A stretch of DNA of 64,000 nt, taken from positions 281,501-345,500 of the forward strand of contig JAOPHQ010003696.1 of the NCBI GenBank assembly GCA_030340625.1. The letters are read 5' to 3'. Numbering within the stretch: the stretch's first letter is position 1; every line of letters begins with the position of its first letter. This document shows positions 43,367 to 53,644 of this stretch, one piece after another. Source of the DNA: Merluccius polli. Its lineage: Eukaryota; Chordata; Actinopteri; Gadiformes; Merlucciidae. The position numbers and the translations under genes were made by a program. The notes under the pieces are model-generated. The model was not told where the DNA came from and searched no databases. It saw only the letters and a list, made by a program, of their open reading frames with translations.

Positions 43367-44584
43367 CACTCAACGGCCACTTTATTAGGTACACCTTGCT
43401 AGTACCAGGTTGGACCCCCTTTTGCCTTCAGAACTGCCTTAATCCTTCGTGGCACAGATTCAACAAGGTACTGGAAACATTCCTCAGAGAGTTTGGTCCA
43501 TATTGACATGATAGCATCACGCAGTTGCTGCAGATTTGTCGGCTGCACATCCATGATGCGAATCTCCCGTTCCACCACATCCCAAAGGTGCTCTATTGGA
43601 TTGAGATCTGGTGACTGTGGAGGCCATTTGAGTACAGTGAACTCATTGTCATGTTCAAGAAACCAGTCTGAGATGATTCGCGCTTTATGACATGGCGCGT
43701 TATCCTGCTGGAAGTAGCCATCAGAAGATGGGTACACTGTGGTCATAAAGGGATGGACATGGTCAGCAACAATACTCAGGTAGTCTGTGGCTTTGACACG
43801 ATGCTCAATTGGTACTAATAAGCCCAAAGTGTGCCAGGAAAATATCCCCCACACCATTACACCACCACCACCAGCCTGAACCGTTGATACAAGGCAGGAT
43901 GGATCCATGCTTTCATGTTGTTGACGCCAAATTCTGACCCTACCATCCGAATGTCGCAGCAGAAATCGAGACTCATCAGACCAGGCAACGTTTTTCCAAT
44001 CTTCGATTGTCCAATTTTGGTGAGCCTGTGCGAATTGTAGCCTCAGTTTCCTGTTCTTAGCTGACAGGAGTGGCACCCGGTGTGGTCTTCTGCTGCTGTA
44101 GCCCATCCGCCTCAAGGTTTGACGTGTTGTGCGTTCAGAGATGCTCTTCTGCATACCTGTTGTAACGAGTGGTTATTTGAGTTACAGTTGCCTTTCTATC
44201 AGCTCGAACCAGTCTGGCCATTCTCCTCTGACCTCTAGCATCAACAAGGCATTTGCGCCCACAGAACTGCCGCTCACTGGATATTTTCTCTTTTTCTGAC
44301 CATTCTCTGTAAACCCTAGAGATGGTTGTGCGTGAAAATCCCAGTAGATCAGCAGTCTCTGAAATACTCAGACCAGCCCGTCTGGCACCAACAACCATGC
44401 CACGTTCAAAGTCACTTAAATCACCTTTCTTCCCCATTCTGATGCTCGGTTTGAACTGCAGCAGATCGTCCTGACCATGTCTACATGCCTAAATGCATTG
44501 AGTTGCTGCCATGTGATTGGCTGATTAGAAATTTGCGTTAACGAGCAGTTGGACAGGTGTACCTAATAAAGTGGCCGGTGAGTG
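43367..44584 (-). mobile_element. Complete Tc1-like transposon (1,218 bp)
   Basis: Inverted ends of about 30 bp: CACTCAACGGCCACTTTATT on the left and CACTCACCGGCCACTTTATT as reverse complement of the right end, both continuing AGGTACACCT. TA duplicates at 43,365-43,366 and 44,585-44,586. One transposase gene occupies nearly the whole interior on the minus strand. Confidence 0.93.
43399..44437 (-). pseudogene. Tc1-like transposase, DD36E spacing, one frameshift
   Basis: The start is ATG at 44,437 (MGKKGDLSDFERGMVVGARR). A paired-type helix-turn-helix region (ISETADLLGFSRTTISRVYR) and a basic linker follow. Near 44,155 a loss of about two bases breaks the frame between TTRYN and GMQKSISERTTRQTL. 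The catalytic part is open to the stop at 43,399. It has WSDESRF (first Asp), FQQDNAPCH (second Asp) and LNPIEHLW (Glu). I count 36 residues between the second Asp and the Glu, against 34 in classical Tc1, which points to the DD36E group. Total length would be about 345 residues, normal for the superfamily. Only one lesion is visible. Confidence 0.88.
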
Positions 44585-44589
44585 TATAT

Positions 44590-46040
44590 CTGGCAGAGCT
44601 TTTCTCAAATACAAACAAATGAAAAGTCAAGCAAATGTATTTATGCATTTTTTGATGGACTAAACTAATTTTGTTTAACTATCCTGGCTGTGTCTGATCA
44701 GGCATGCTGTTATTCTTAGGTCCAGCATTTGGCAATACTCCAATACAATACTACAATATATTATATTGCATTAGAGCAATGATGTAATGTAGCACACTAC
44801 ACCACACATGTTTGGTTTGACTTGGAAGACTAGATGACCTACTGGATTAACAATTTGAGGGATGTTCATTTACAACATTGATAGGAAAAAGAGGACTTCT
44901 TAGGGTACAATGACGACAACAAAACCACACATAATCAACAGTTTTACATGCAAACGTACACAAAAAAACAACCAACGCAAGCATGGTCGTTCGTGGTCCT
45001 CAGTAGGACTCCAGTGGCTAACATACAAGCCCATCTCTGCAACATTGGTACCACCATCTCCTGCAGCTTTACACACAATGCCAATATTTAGTTGAACTGC
45101 AAGAAAACTGTGAGTGATATGCTTAGTGAGTGTGTGGCCACAGTTGTATGTGGTCAGGTCAGCACCATATGGTATGTGTGTTGTCCTAGGGAGTCAATTG
45201 TGTCGTGTATAGCCCCCACACACACACTCCATACATAAAACGCTTTGAGTGTTTTGAAAAGCACTATATAAATGCAATGAATTATTGTCTTGTTAGTCAC
45301 CCACAACACGTCACCCAGTATGGTAGGGTGTTGCGCTCCATTGGTGAAATGGAGTTGGTACACGAGACGATACGTTGTGTCGTCAGACGTCACGAGGCGT
45401 ATGGAAAAAAGATAATGACATGTTGGATAAATGACACATCAATAATCTCTCCCCATTACGGCGCCCCCACTCGTCTATCATTGTGTACATGTTTGTTTTC
45501 CATTGTGCCATCGCCGGTACAGAGTGCCTGACAAGAGCCATCAATTAAGACGGTAGCACAGTCTGGAGCAAACGGAAAGTACTATTAGTCTAATTCAGCA
45601 TGTGACATGGAATCTGTCTCCACAGCGTGCAGTTATGCTATCTACACAGAGGAACGTGACGTACGACGTGCCAGTAAAAATGCATTCTCTGTGAATAAGA
45701 ATGTATCCCTGAAGGGGCCAGCAAAACAAAATCAAAAATCAAACAGATAACTTGGATTGTGGCTACAGGGGTTGTGGCAGCAGCTTTGTTTGGAACCAAT
45801 GGGAGACCGAACAGCAATTTTGTTTGACCTTTCAACCCTAATGAGCTTCATTGTATGAAGTAATGTATCACATTTAATGTTTTTTTCCTCCATTTTCATG
45901 GAGTTTCCTGCACCTAGTACTAAAAAAAAACTAAAACTAAATAAACACCTTAATGTTTAATTAAATAGTAGTTTTTAAATGTCTGCAGTATTTTGTTTGT
46001 GAGCATATGGTATTGTTTGGTGCTATATTAGCTGTAATAA
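44590..46040. other. Anonymous stretch with a LINE-type tail at 45,238-45,290
   Basis: No gene seen. The sequence aaacgctttgagtgttttga then aaagcactatataaatgcaa is the same 3'-tail motif as at 39,850. The rest appears unique. Confidence 0.5.
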
Positions 46041-46044
46041 TCAG

Positions 46045-46131
46045 AATCAGCTTTATTGCCCAAGTAGACAACAAAGCTAGGTTAACATAAACAGTACTGT
46101 TGTAACAAACTACTATGTACAGATATAAAAT

Positions 46132-46181
<50 letters not shown>

Positions 46182-46190
46182 ATTTGTAAC
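46045..46190. repeat. LINE-type tail (minus) and (TA)n microsatellite
   Basis: aatcagaatcagctttattg then cccaagt is a widespread minus-strand LINE 3' tail. It is followed by a TA tract at about 46,135-46,179. Confidence 0.7.
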
Positions 46191-46639
46191 AAGAAGACAA
46201 TAGTGCAATGGTGCAGAATGTAATGCTGTAATATGTGGAACATGACATGTACATCAGAGTGAATTTTAATGCTCAGTTTGAAGAGTTGAAAACTCAACAA
46301 GCAGTTGAAGCAGCAACAAGCAGTTCAAGCAGTTTAATACGATATTGGGTACAACCAGACTTCCAAAATGTGCGAGCAAGACTGGACACCATTTAATTCT
46401 ACACAAGTGTATTTATACTTTACAACACACAAATGTCATGCGTACCATATAGGGACTGGCAACACAGCAAAACTGAAGATGTGTTGGTACTAGTATTTCT
46501 GCAAGGTAGTCTGTGGTGAACCCTAACTGTAGAAGAGCATTCTTGATCTCTGTCAAAGCTGACCTCCTATACTATAACTCTCAGAGAAAGGATTGCTCCC
46601 ACTCTGCAGAGTGCAATAAGGAGGCACATAATACACATA

Positions 46640-47515
46640 ATACACATAATACGCACCCCGGACCTACGACCGACGTATTATGACAGTCCTGGACCGGCCC
46701 AATAATCTAGACCGGCCCAAAAATAATAATACACATAGTAAAAAATACAAAATAATCGTCCTGAAATCGTCCGGCCGAACCTCCCTATGGCAGCCCGTCC
46801 CTGGTTATAGGCTATGCGGCGCTCGTAAAAGCCGAACAATGCGCCTAACGATTCAACAAGACTACATCTTTCCAATCACAATAAGTAGCCTACTTATCGG
46901 CCAACAATAATCAAACAAGGCAGTAAAAGTGGGCATTAAACTGTATAACTGTTTTGAAAAAAGGGGAAAAGGCCGACATATGCCGATACAATATGCAGCC
47001 GGCGCTCAGAACAGGCTTGCGACAAAAAGATGAGCCACACATTTAGAAACAATTGCATGAACTATCTAAAAGCAATACCTTAGTCAGAAAACATATATGA
47101 GGCTGAACGTTTTGCTAAAATGTCACATTTATGGAAATATTGAAAATGTTGGAGCGGCTGGCTTGACCACGCGAAACCGAGAGACGGCTGTCTTGACCGC
47201 AGTACGCGATCGGTCATTAACCAATAATCGTATTTAACCGTATAACTGCACACAACTTTATTTAAAATCAAATGTAAAACATGTGTGTTTGTATTGTGGT
47301 GTCCGGTGCGTGTGTGTGTGTGGCTCCTCCGGCGGAGCGGTTCATGTTAATAGCGGAGTCCGGGAGGGTTCACCTTCACGGCGTACGAGGGATGTGCGAC
47401 TATCGTTTAAAAAAATACTAAAGTGTTTTTTAAAGTTAGAAAGATATTAGATATTCAACCGATATTCACGCTCCGAATTACAGCCACCAGACACGGGGAA
47501 CTAAAGCCGCGATCA
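46640..47515 (-). repeat. Dispersed hAT-associated repeat, copy 2
   Basis: Two blocks match the 32.7-33.5 kb region in inverted orientation: caccccggacctacgaccga near 46,654 (matches 32,697-32,720) and 47,235-47,515 (matches 33,185-33,470). The element includes AGGGATGTGCGACTATCG. Its right side near 47,615-47,632 ends in CATCCCTA, a possible hAT terminus. Confidence 0.65.
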
Positions 47516-47629
47516 CCGCACCGCTTCAAGACTTATGCAACACAACGTCCTTTTGATCGATAACAATATAAATTGATCGACACATTTCTTAACGATCAAT
47601 GATCGATCATCGATTAATTATGCCCATCC

Positions 47630-47694
<65 letters not shown>
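47630..47694. repeat. (TA)n microsatellite
   Basis: Long TA tract directly after the CATCCCTA end of the preceding repeat. YIYIYI ORFs here are not genes. Confidence 0.92.
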
Positions 47695-47697
<3 letters not shown>

Positions 47698-47991
47698 GAA
47701 AAAATATATAGAATGTTATTCCATATAAAACCACCTATCAATTCAGTATATACAGCATGCCTGGAATTATATTTGACAATAATAAGTTAAAAACTGTGTT
47801 GAACCTCCTCATCCCCAGGCCTCTTTCTCAGGTTTTTGCCGAAAATAACACAAACTGAATAGACTATCTCCACAACTACAAGGGCTTGTAAGTTAAACTT
47901 GGTATGGAAAGAGAACACCTGTGGGATTGTTGTGAATGTGAAATAATAATAATTATATAATAATAATAATAATAATAAGAAGAAGAAGAAT

Positions 47992-48142
47992 CCCCTCCCT
48001 GAGCTACTACCTTACCGTGGTGGAGGGGTTTGTGTGTCCCATTGACCCCCAGGAGCTCCGTTGTCAGGGGCTTTTATGCCGCTGGTAGGGTCACCCATGG
48101 CAAACAGGTCCGGGGGGAGGGGCCAGACAAAGGGTAGCTCAG
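47992..48142 (+). ncRNA. Putative HDV-like self-cleaving ribozyme at the RTE 5' end
   Basis: The segment has the order of an HDV double pseudoknot. P1 is CCCCTCC (47,992-47,998) with GGAGGGG (48,022-48,028), 7 perfect pairs. P2 is CTGAGCTAC (47,999-48,007) with GTAGCTCAG (48,134-48,142), 9 perfect pairs. P3 is ACC (48,009-48,011) with GGT (48,019-48,021), and L3 is TTACCGT. Just before the P2 3' strand lies CAAAGG (48,128-48,133), which fits the catalytic C-N-A-A-G-G joint J4/2. P4 (48,029-48,127) is long and not resolved by eye. Cleavage would fall exactly at the LINE 5' terminus. A deviation is C rather than G as first base of P1. Confidence 0.68.
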
Positions 48143-48149
48143 AAGACCC

Positions 48150-48586
48150 TGTTATGGCGATAGCTGCTGGACCCAATAGCGGAACACAGAGACGGTAGTG
48201 GAGTGAAGATGAACAGGTTTATTTGATGAATCAGGAATGAGGCAGAGGGGGGGGGGGGAAGCAGGTTGGCGAGTGGGGGTGGATCGGCTGGAAGGAGTGA
48301 GGCGAGCAGGCTGGGGGGTGAAGGTCCACAAACTAAAACAAAGAGAACAAAAGATGAGGCATGGAAAACTCAGCACAAGAACTGCTAGAAAAAGAGTATA
48401 CACTGGAGCCAGGCACGAGTAACTACCACGGTGTCTAGTAGTACGATCTGGCGACGAACTCAGGGAAACCAGGTGTATTTGAAGGGGAGTTGATGAGTTG
48501 ATGCGGACCAGGTGTGAGCAGTAGACAAGCAGGGGGTGTGGCCGAAACAGGAGGAGAACACACAGCACCACACTGTGGCCATGACA
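48150..48586 (-). mobile_element. Solo LTR D (minus orientation)
   Basis: On the minus strand it starts TGTCATGGCCACAG and ends ATCGCCATAACA. The exact 5-bp repeat GACCC flanks it (48,145-48,149 and 48,587-48,591). AATAAA is present on the minus strand (TCAAATAAACCTG near 48,215). A poly-G tract (48,249-48,258) is internal. It interrupts the RTE LINE 5' UTR, so it inserted after that LINE. Confidence 0.88.
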
Positions 48587-48591
48587 GACCC

Positions 48592-48879
48592 CTTATGATG
48601 ATACAAATAAATGGTCTTGCATGTCCCTCGCCCGGACGTGGGTCACCGGGGGCCCCCCCCCGGGAGCCAGGCCTGGGGGTGGGGCTCGGGGGCGAGCGCC
48701 TGGTGGCCGGGCCTATACCCATGGGGCCCGGCCGGGCACAGCCCGAAGCGATGACGTGGGACCCCCTTCCCGCCGGCTCACCACCAGCAGGAGGGGCCAA
48801 AGGGGTCGGGTGCAGTGCGAGCTGGGCGGCGGCCGAAGGCGGGGACCTTGGCGGTCCGATCCTCGGCTGCAGAAGCTAG
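48592..48879 (+). other. GC-rich 5' UTR of the RTE LINE
   Basis: Very GC-rich leader between the LTR insertion and the endonuclease. Open frames in it have biased composition (Gly/Arg/Pro). The true ORF start could lie at 48,621 (MSLARTWVTGG) or further downstream. Confidence 0.55.
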
Positions 48880-49905
48880 CTCTAGGGACGTGGAACGTCA
48901 CCTCTCTGGTGGGGAAGGAGCCTGAGCTGGTGCGCGAGGTTGAGAAGTTCCGGCTAGATATAGTCGGCCTCACCTCGACGCATAGCAAGGGCTCTGGAAC
49001 CAGTCTTCTCGAGAGGGGTTGGACTCTCTTCCACTCTGGAGTTGCCACTGGTGAGAGGCGCCGGGCAGATGTGGCAATACTTATTGCCTCCAGGCTTGGT
49101 GCCAGTATGTTGGAGTTCACCCCGGTAGACGGGAGGGTAGCCTCCCTCCGCCTTCGGGTGGGGGGACGGATCCTGACTGTTGTTTGTGCCTATGGTCCAA
49201 ACAGCAGTTCAGAGTATCCACCCTTTTTGGACTCCTTGGAGGGGGTGCTGGAAAGTGCTCCCTCTGGGGATTCCCTCGTTCTGCTGGGGGACTTCAACGC
49301 TCACGTTGGCAGCAACAGTGAGACCTGGAGGGGTGTGATTGGGAGGAACGGCCCCCCCGATCTGAACCCGAGTGGTGTTCAGTTATTGGACTTCTGTGCT
49401 CATCACAGATTGTCCATAATGAACACCATGTTCAAGCATATGTCATGTCCATATGTGCACTTGGCACCAGGACACCCTAGGCCGCAGTTCGATGATTGAC
49501 TTTGTAGTCGTGTCGTCGGACTTGCAGCCGCATGTCTTGGACACTCGGGCGAAGAGAGGGGTGGAGCTGTCAACTGATCACCACCTGGTGGTGAGCTGGC
49601 TGCGATGGTGGGGGAGGATGCCGGTCAGACCTGGCAGACCCAAACGTATTGTGAGGGTCTGCTGGGAACGTCTAGCAGAGTCTCCTGTCAGAGAGAGCTT
49701 CTACTCCCACCTCTGGGAGAGTTTTGACCATGTACCGGGGGAGGCGGGGGACATTGAGTCCGAGTGGACCATGTTCCGCGCCTCCATTGTTAAGGCAGCC
49801 GACCAGAGCTGTGGCCGCAAGGTGGTCGGTGCCTGCCGTGGCGGCAATTCCCGAACCCGCTGGTGGACACCGGCGGTGAGGGAAACTGAAGAAGGAGTCC
49901 TATAG
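48880..49905 (+). pseudogene. RTE ORF: APE endonuclease
   Basis: It starts at LALGTWNVTSLVGKEPELVR, the usual first motif of RTE endonucleases. IVGLTSTHSKG follows; the usual catalytic Glu in the LTETH-type motif appears as Ser-Thr. Then RRADVAILIA, VVCAYGPN and LLGDFNAHVG. A frameshift near 49,475 moves the reading to SSMIDFVVVSSDL and LSTDHHLVVSWLRW (catalytic SDH-type motif, here TDHH). The frame ends at TAG near 49,903. The missing Glu and the shift indicate loss of function. Confidence 0.82.
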
Positions 49906-49906
49906 G

Positions 49907-50425
49907 ACCTTTTTGGCCTGTGGGACTCCGGAAGCAGCAGGCAGGTACCGGCAGTCCAAGCAGAACGCAACTGTGGCGGTTACTGAGGCAAAAACCCGGA
50001 CATGGGAGGAGTTCGGTGATGCCATGGAGAACGACTTCCGGACGGCTTTGAAGAGGTTCTGGACCACCATCCGGCGTCTCAGGAGGGGGAAGCAGTGCAT
50101 CGTCAATATTGTGTATGGTGGAGACGGTGCGCTGCTGACCTCGACTCGGGACGTTGTGGATCGGTGGAAGGAATACTTCGAAGACCTCCTCAATCCCACC
50201 GACACGCCTTCCGGTAAGGAAGCAGGGCCTGGGGACTCGGGTGTGGGCTCTCCTATCTCTGGGGCTGAGGTTGCCGAGGTGGTCAGGAAGCTCCTTGGTG
50301 GCAGGGCCCCGGGGGTGGATGAGGTCCGCCCGGAGTTCCTTAAGGCCCTGGATGTTGTGGGGCTGTCTTGGTTGACACAACTCTGCAGCATCGCGTGGAC
50401 ATCGGGGGCAGTGCCCCTGGATTGA
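49907..50425 (+). pseudogene. RTE ORF: linker and start of reverse transcriptase
   Basis: The frame from about 49,900 gives YRTFLACGTPEAAGRYRQSK, then RWKEYFEDLLNP, EVAEVVRKLLGGRAPGVDEV and RPEFLKALDVVGL, the standard linker and fingers of RTE reverse transcriptase. It stops at TGA 50,423 after SGAVPLD; a one-base shift continues the protein as TGVVVPLFKKG. Confidence 0.82.
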
Positions 50426-51390
50426 CTGGGGTGGTGGTCCCTCTTTTTAAGAAGGGGTACCAGAGGGTGTGTTCCAACTATAGGGGGATCACACTCCTCA
50501 GCCTTCCTGGTAAGGTCTATTCAGGGGTGCTGGAGAGGAGGGTCAGTCGGATAGTCGAACCTCGGATTCAGGAGGAGCAATGTGGTTTTCGTCCAGGCCG
50601 TGGAACAGTGGACCAGCTCTACACCCTCTGCAGGATCCTTGAGGGTGCATGGGAGTTTGCCCAACCAGTCCACATGTGCTTTGTGGACTTGGAGAAGGCA
50701 TTCGACCGTGTCTCTCGGGGAGTCCTGTGGGGGGTTCTCCGGGAGTACGGGGTATCGGACCCCCTAATACGGACTGTCCGTTCCCTGTATGACCGGTGTC
50801 AGAGCTTGGTCCGCATTGCCAGTAATAAGTCGGACTTGTTTCCAGTGAGGGTTGGACTCCGCCAGGGCTGCCCTTTGTCACCGATCCTGTTCATAATTTT
50901 TATGGACAGGATTTCTAGGCACAGCCAGGGCGTTGAGGGGGTCCGGTTTGGTGACCTCAGGATTGGGTCTCTGCTTTTTGCGGATGATGTGGTCCTGTTG
51001 GCTTCATCAGACTGTGACCTCCAACTCTCGCTGGACCGGTTCGCAGCCGACTGTGAAGCGGCCGGGATGAGAATCAGCACCTCCAAATCCGAGTCCATGG
51101 TCCTCAACCGGAAAAGGGTGGAGTGCACTCTCCGGGTCGGGGATGAGATCCTGCCCCAAGTGGAGGAGTTCAAGTACCTCGGGGTCTTGTTCAGGAGTGA
51201 GGGGAGGTTGGAGCGGGAGATCGACAGGCGGATCGGTGCGGCGTCTGCAGTAATGCGGACTCTGCACGGATCCATCGTGGTGAAGAGGGAGCTGAGCCGA
51301 AAGGCAAAGCTCTCGATTTACCAGTCGATCTACGTTCCTGCCCTCACCTATGGTCATGAGCTTTGGGTAATGACCGAAAGAACAAGATAG
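50426..51390 (+). pseudogene. RTE ORF: reverse transcriptase palm and thumb
   Basis: The frame reads VVVPLFKKGYQRVCSNYRGI, LLSLPGKVYSGVLERRV, QCGFRPGRGTVDQLYTLCRI, FVDLEKAFDRVSR (first catalytic Asp), GLRQGCPLSPILFIIFMDRI, then SLLFADDVVLLAS (catalytic Asp pair, near 50,985) and STSKSESMVLNRK, KYLGVLFRSEG, YVPALTYGHELWVMTERTR. TAG at 51,388 ends it, an apparent nonsense change because the same frame continues into the C-terminal tail. Confidence 0.88.
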
Positions 51391-51804
51391 TGGGTACAAG
51401 CGGCCGAAATTAGCTTCCTCCGCAGGGTGGCTGGGCTCTCCCTTAGAGATAGGGTGAGAAGCTCGGTCATCCGGGAGGAGCTCGGAGTAGACCCACTACT
51501 CCTCCGCGTTGAGAGGAGCCAGATGAGGTGGCTCGGGCATCTAGTTAGCATCTAGTCTAGTATGCCTCCCGGACGCCTCCCTGGTGAGGCGTTCAGGGCA
51601 CGTCCCACTGGTAGGAGACCCCGGGGAAGACCCAGGACACGCTGGAGAGACTATGTCTCTCGGCTGGCCTGGGAACGCCTCGGGATCCCCCAGGAAGAGC
51701 TGGACGAAGTACCTGGGGAAAGGGAAGTCTGGGCTTCCCTGCTTAGGCTGCTGCCCCCCGCGACCCGACCCCGGATAAGCGGCAGAAGATGGATGGATGG
51801 ATAA
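51391..51804 (+). pseudogene. RTE ORF: C-terminal tail
   Basis: The same frame continues VQAAEISFLRRVAGLSLRDR, VIREELGVDPLLLRVERSQM and RWLGHLV to a TAG near 51,553. It then goes PPGRLPGEAFRARPTGRRPR and TRWRDYVSRLAWERLGIPQE up to RRWMDG and TAA at 51,802. This basic tail is typical of RTE proteins. It ends about 25 bp before the (GAATAA)-like 3' tail. Confidence 0.82.
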
Positions 51805-51834
51805 GAATAAGAATAAGAATGTGGATGCTACTGG

Positions 51835-52235
51835 ATCAGAGTGAATGAAGCTAGAACACAGCATAAATAGGATTTAATTTCCACCTGAGTGCATTATCAG
51901 TTGCCCCATAGCACTATAGGGCCAAAACACAACATCCGATGAGTGCCTGGGTCAAGATTTGATGCCAATAAAGTGAAGTAGCAAAGATATAGGTTTTGGT
52001 GGTGATAGGTTTAGGCAGAGTCTTCAAATAAAAACAATAAATCCAATGCAAACCAATGCAAAATTGACATTACAAACATGATGAGACACAAATAGTTGAA
52101 TATCTCGAGAACCCATTCTTCCATTTTGACATTTGACCCCTCTATTGAAAGGTCAGTGCGAATAGAATTGAATAACACCAAGCCAAACCATCCCAATTGC
52201 ACCATATGGCCACCAGATGGCGATAAAGACGGTGT
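51835..52235. other. Anonymous stretch
   Basis: No gene or repeat recognised between the RTE LINE and the next LINE-type tail. Confidence 0.45.
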
Positions 52236-52237
52236 TC

Positions 52238-52400
52238 TGATTAAAGATTAAGATTAAGATTGACTTTATTAATCCCGCATTGGGAAAATCTTTTATCACT
52301 CAATGTTGTTTTTTTTACACACAGGCCTGAAATACATGCACACACACAAATACAGACAGGCCTATAGACATGCAAGGAGAGATGGTAAAGGCAATTGACA
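52238..52400 (-). repeat. LINE-type 3' tail, minus strand
   Basis: ttaagattaagattgacttt then attaatcccgcattgggaa is the minus-strand 3' end of a fish LINE. It may belong to the fragment at 52,890-53,640, but the DNA between them is not recognisable as its 3' UTR. Confidence 0.5.
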
Positions 52401-52889
52401 TATTTTCTGTAAAACCCTTACTATACTACTATATATTATTGTAAACATGATTGTGGGGTTTCAAAATAGTGCTCAGACACTGGATTATCTGTTTATGGTG
52501 GTTTTAAGCAATCAAACACAATTTTGATGACAAAAACAGGTAAGACAGAAGTTATGAATTCCAGATGTAACTAGAAAAAGTGAAGTTTATTCTTGATGGT
52601 TTTTGGCCTCTAGTTCGGTGAGTTTTGGTCACAGTGATATGGTTTGGACTGTTGGAACCAGCAGAGTTTCAGCTTTCATATGATATGTAGATTGTGTCGA
52701 TAACATGACGGGAAAAAGATCGCTATTGCTGTGCATGTGCACATGCACAGTTATGGAATACATAACTCTTACATGCTCATTATTTTGTTTGGGATGTATC
52801 ACATGATGGCATTTTATCATTTTAAAATGCCTTATCATCTGTAAAATGCCTTACTATCTGAGATTGCCCGTATATGGGCACTCTCGGGA

Positions 52890-53640
52890 TGAACTATATA
52901 TAATATCTAGAATCTAGATTTAGAATGTGTAGGCACAGTGGATGTCTAGTGTTAGAGTTTATTGCACAGGGATTGTTCTCATCACCGTTCCGGATGAGGC
53001 TGATGACTGGGGTGTCTGCAAACTTCAGGAGTTTAACAGACGGGTCTCCTGAGGTGCACTCCTTGGTGTGGAGGGAGAAGAGCAGAGGGGAGACCACATA
53101 TCCCTGGGGGGCAACAGTGCTGATTGTCCGGGTACTAGATGTAATTTTTCCCAGCCTCACCTGCTGCCTCCTGTCTGTCAGGAAGTTTGTGATCTACTGA
53201 CAGGTGGGGACTGGTACAGTGAGCTGGGTGAGTTTTGAGTGAAGGACTTCTGGGACGATGGTGTTGAACGCCGAGTCGACAAGTCCACAAACAGGACCCT
53301 TGCATATGTCACTGAGGAGTTGAGGTGTCGCAGGATGTAGTGCAGTCGTATGTTGACTGCGTCTTCCATTGACCTGCTACCTGCAGGGGGTCCAGCAGGA
53401 GGCCTGTGATGTCCTTCAGGTGGGCCAACACCAGTCTCTCTAAGGATTTTATGACCACAGACGGGCCTGTAGTCATTTAATCCTGAGATAGATGGTTTCT
53501 TAGGGACTGGGATGATTGTGGAGCTTTTGAAGCAGGAGGGAACTTCACACAGCTCCAGTGATCTGTTGAAGATTGCTATGAAGATGGGGGCCAGCTGGTC
53601 AGCACAGACTTTCAGGCAGGAGGGTGAGGTCATGATACTG
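52890..53640 (-). pseudogene. CR1/Rex1-like LINE reverse transcriptase fragment
   Basis: Minus-strand frames read KVCADQLAPIFIAIFNRSLE, PSCFKSSTIIPVPKKPS, GLNDYRPV, then SRSMEDAVNIRLHYILRHLN, ARVLFVDLS (first catalytic region), VRLGKITSSTRTIST and SPLLFSLHTKECTSGDPS, KLLKFAD. The FADD-type box is damaged (FADTPVI). Multiple frameshifts. It matches a common fish jockey-like ORF, and I cannot fix the clade by eye. Confidence 0.75.
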
Positions 53641-53644
53641 GCAT

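Larger units (their letters stand above)
47992..51830 (+). mobile_element. RTE-clade LINE, near full length
   Basis: The 5' end is the characteristic CCCCTCCCTGAGC ... CCGTGGTGGAGGGG sequence that forms a predicted ribozyme. A GC-rich 5' UTR follows, then one ORF with APE endonuclease, RTE-type reverse transcriptase (LLFADDVVLLA) and a Pro/Arg-rich C-terminal tail, a very short 3' UTR and a (GAATAA)-like tail. It contains solo LTR D (48,150-48,586) in the 5' UTR. Several frameshifts and a stop in the ORF show it is inactive. Confidence 0.9.

Noticed and set aside
45961..46300. YIYIYI ORFs, also at 47,599-47,790 and 57,642-57,926
   Set aside because: Translations of (TA)n tracts.
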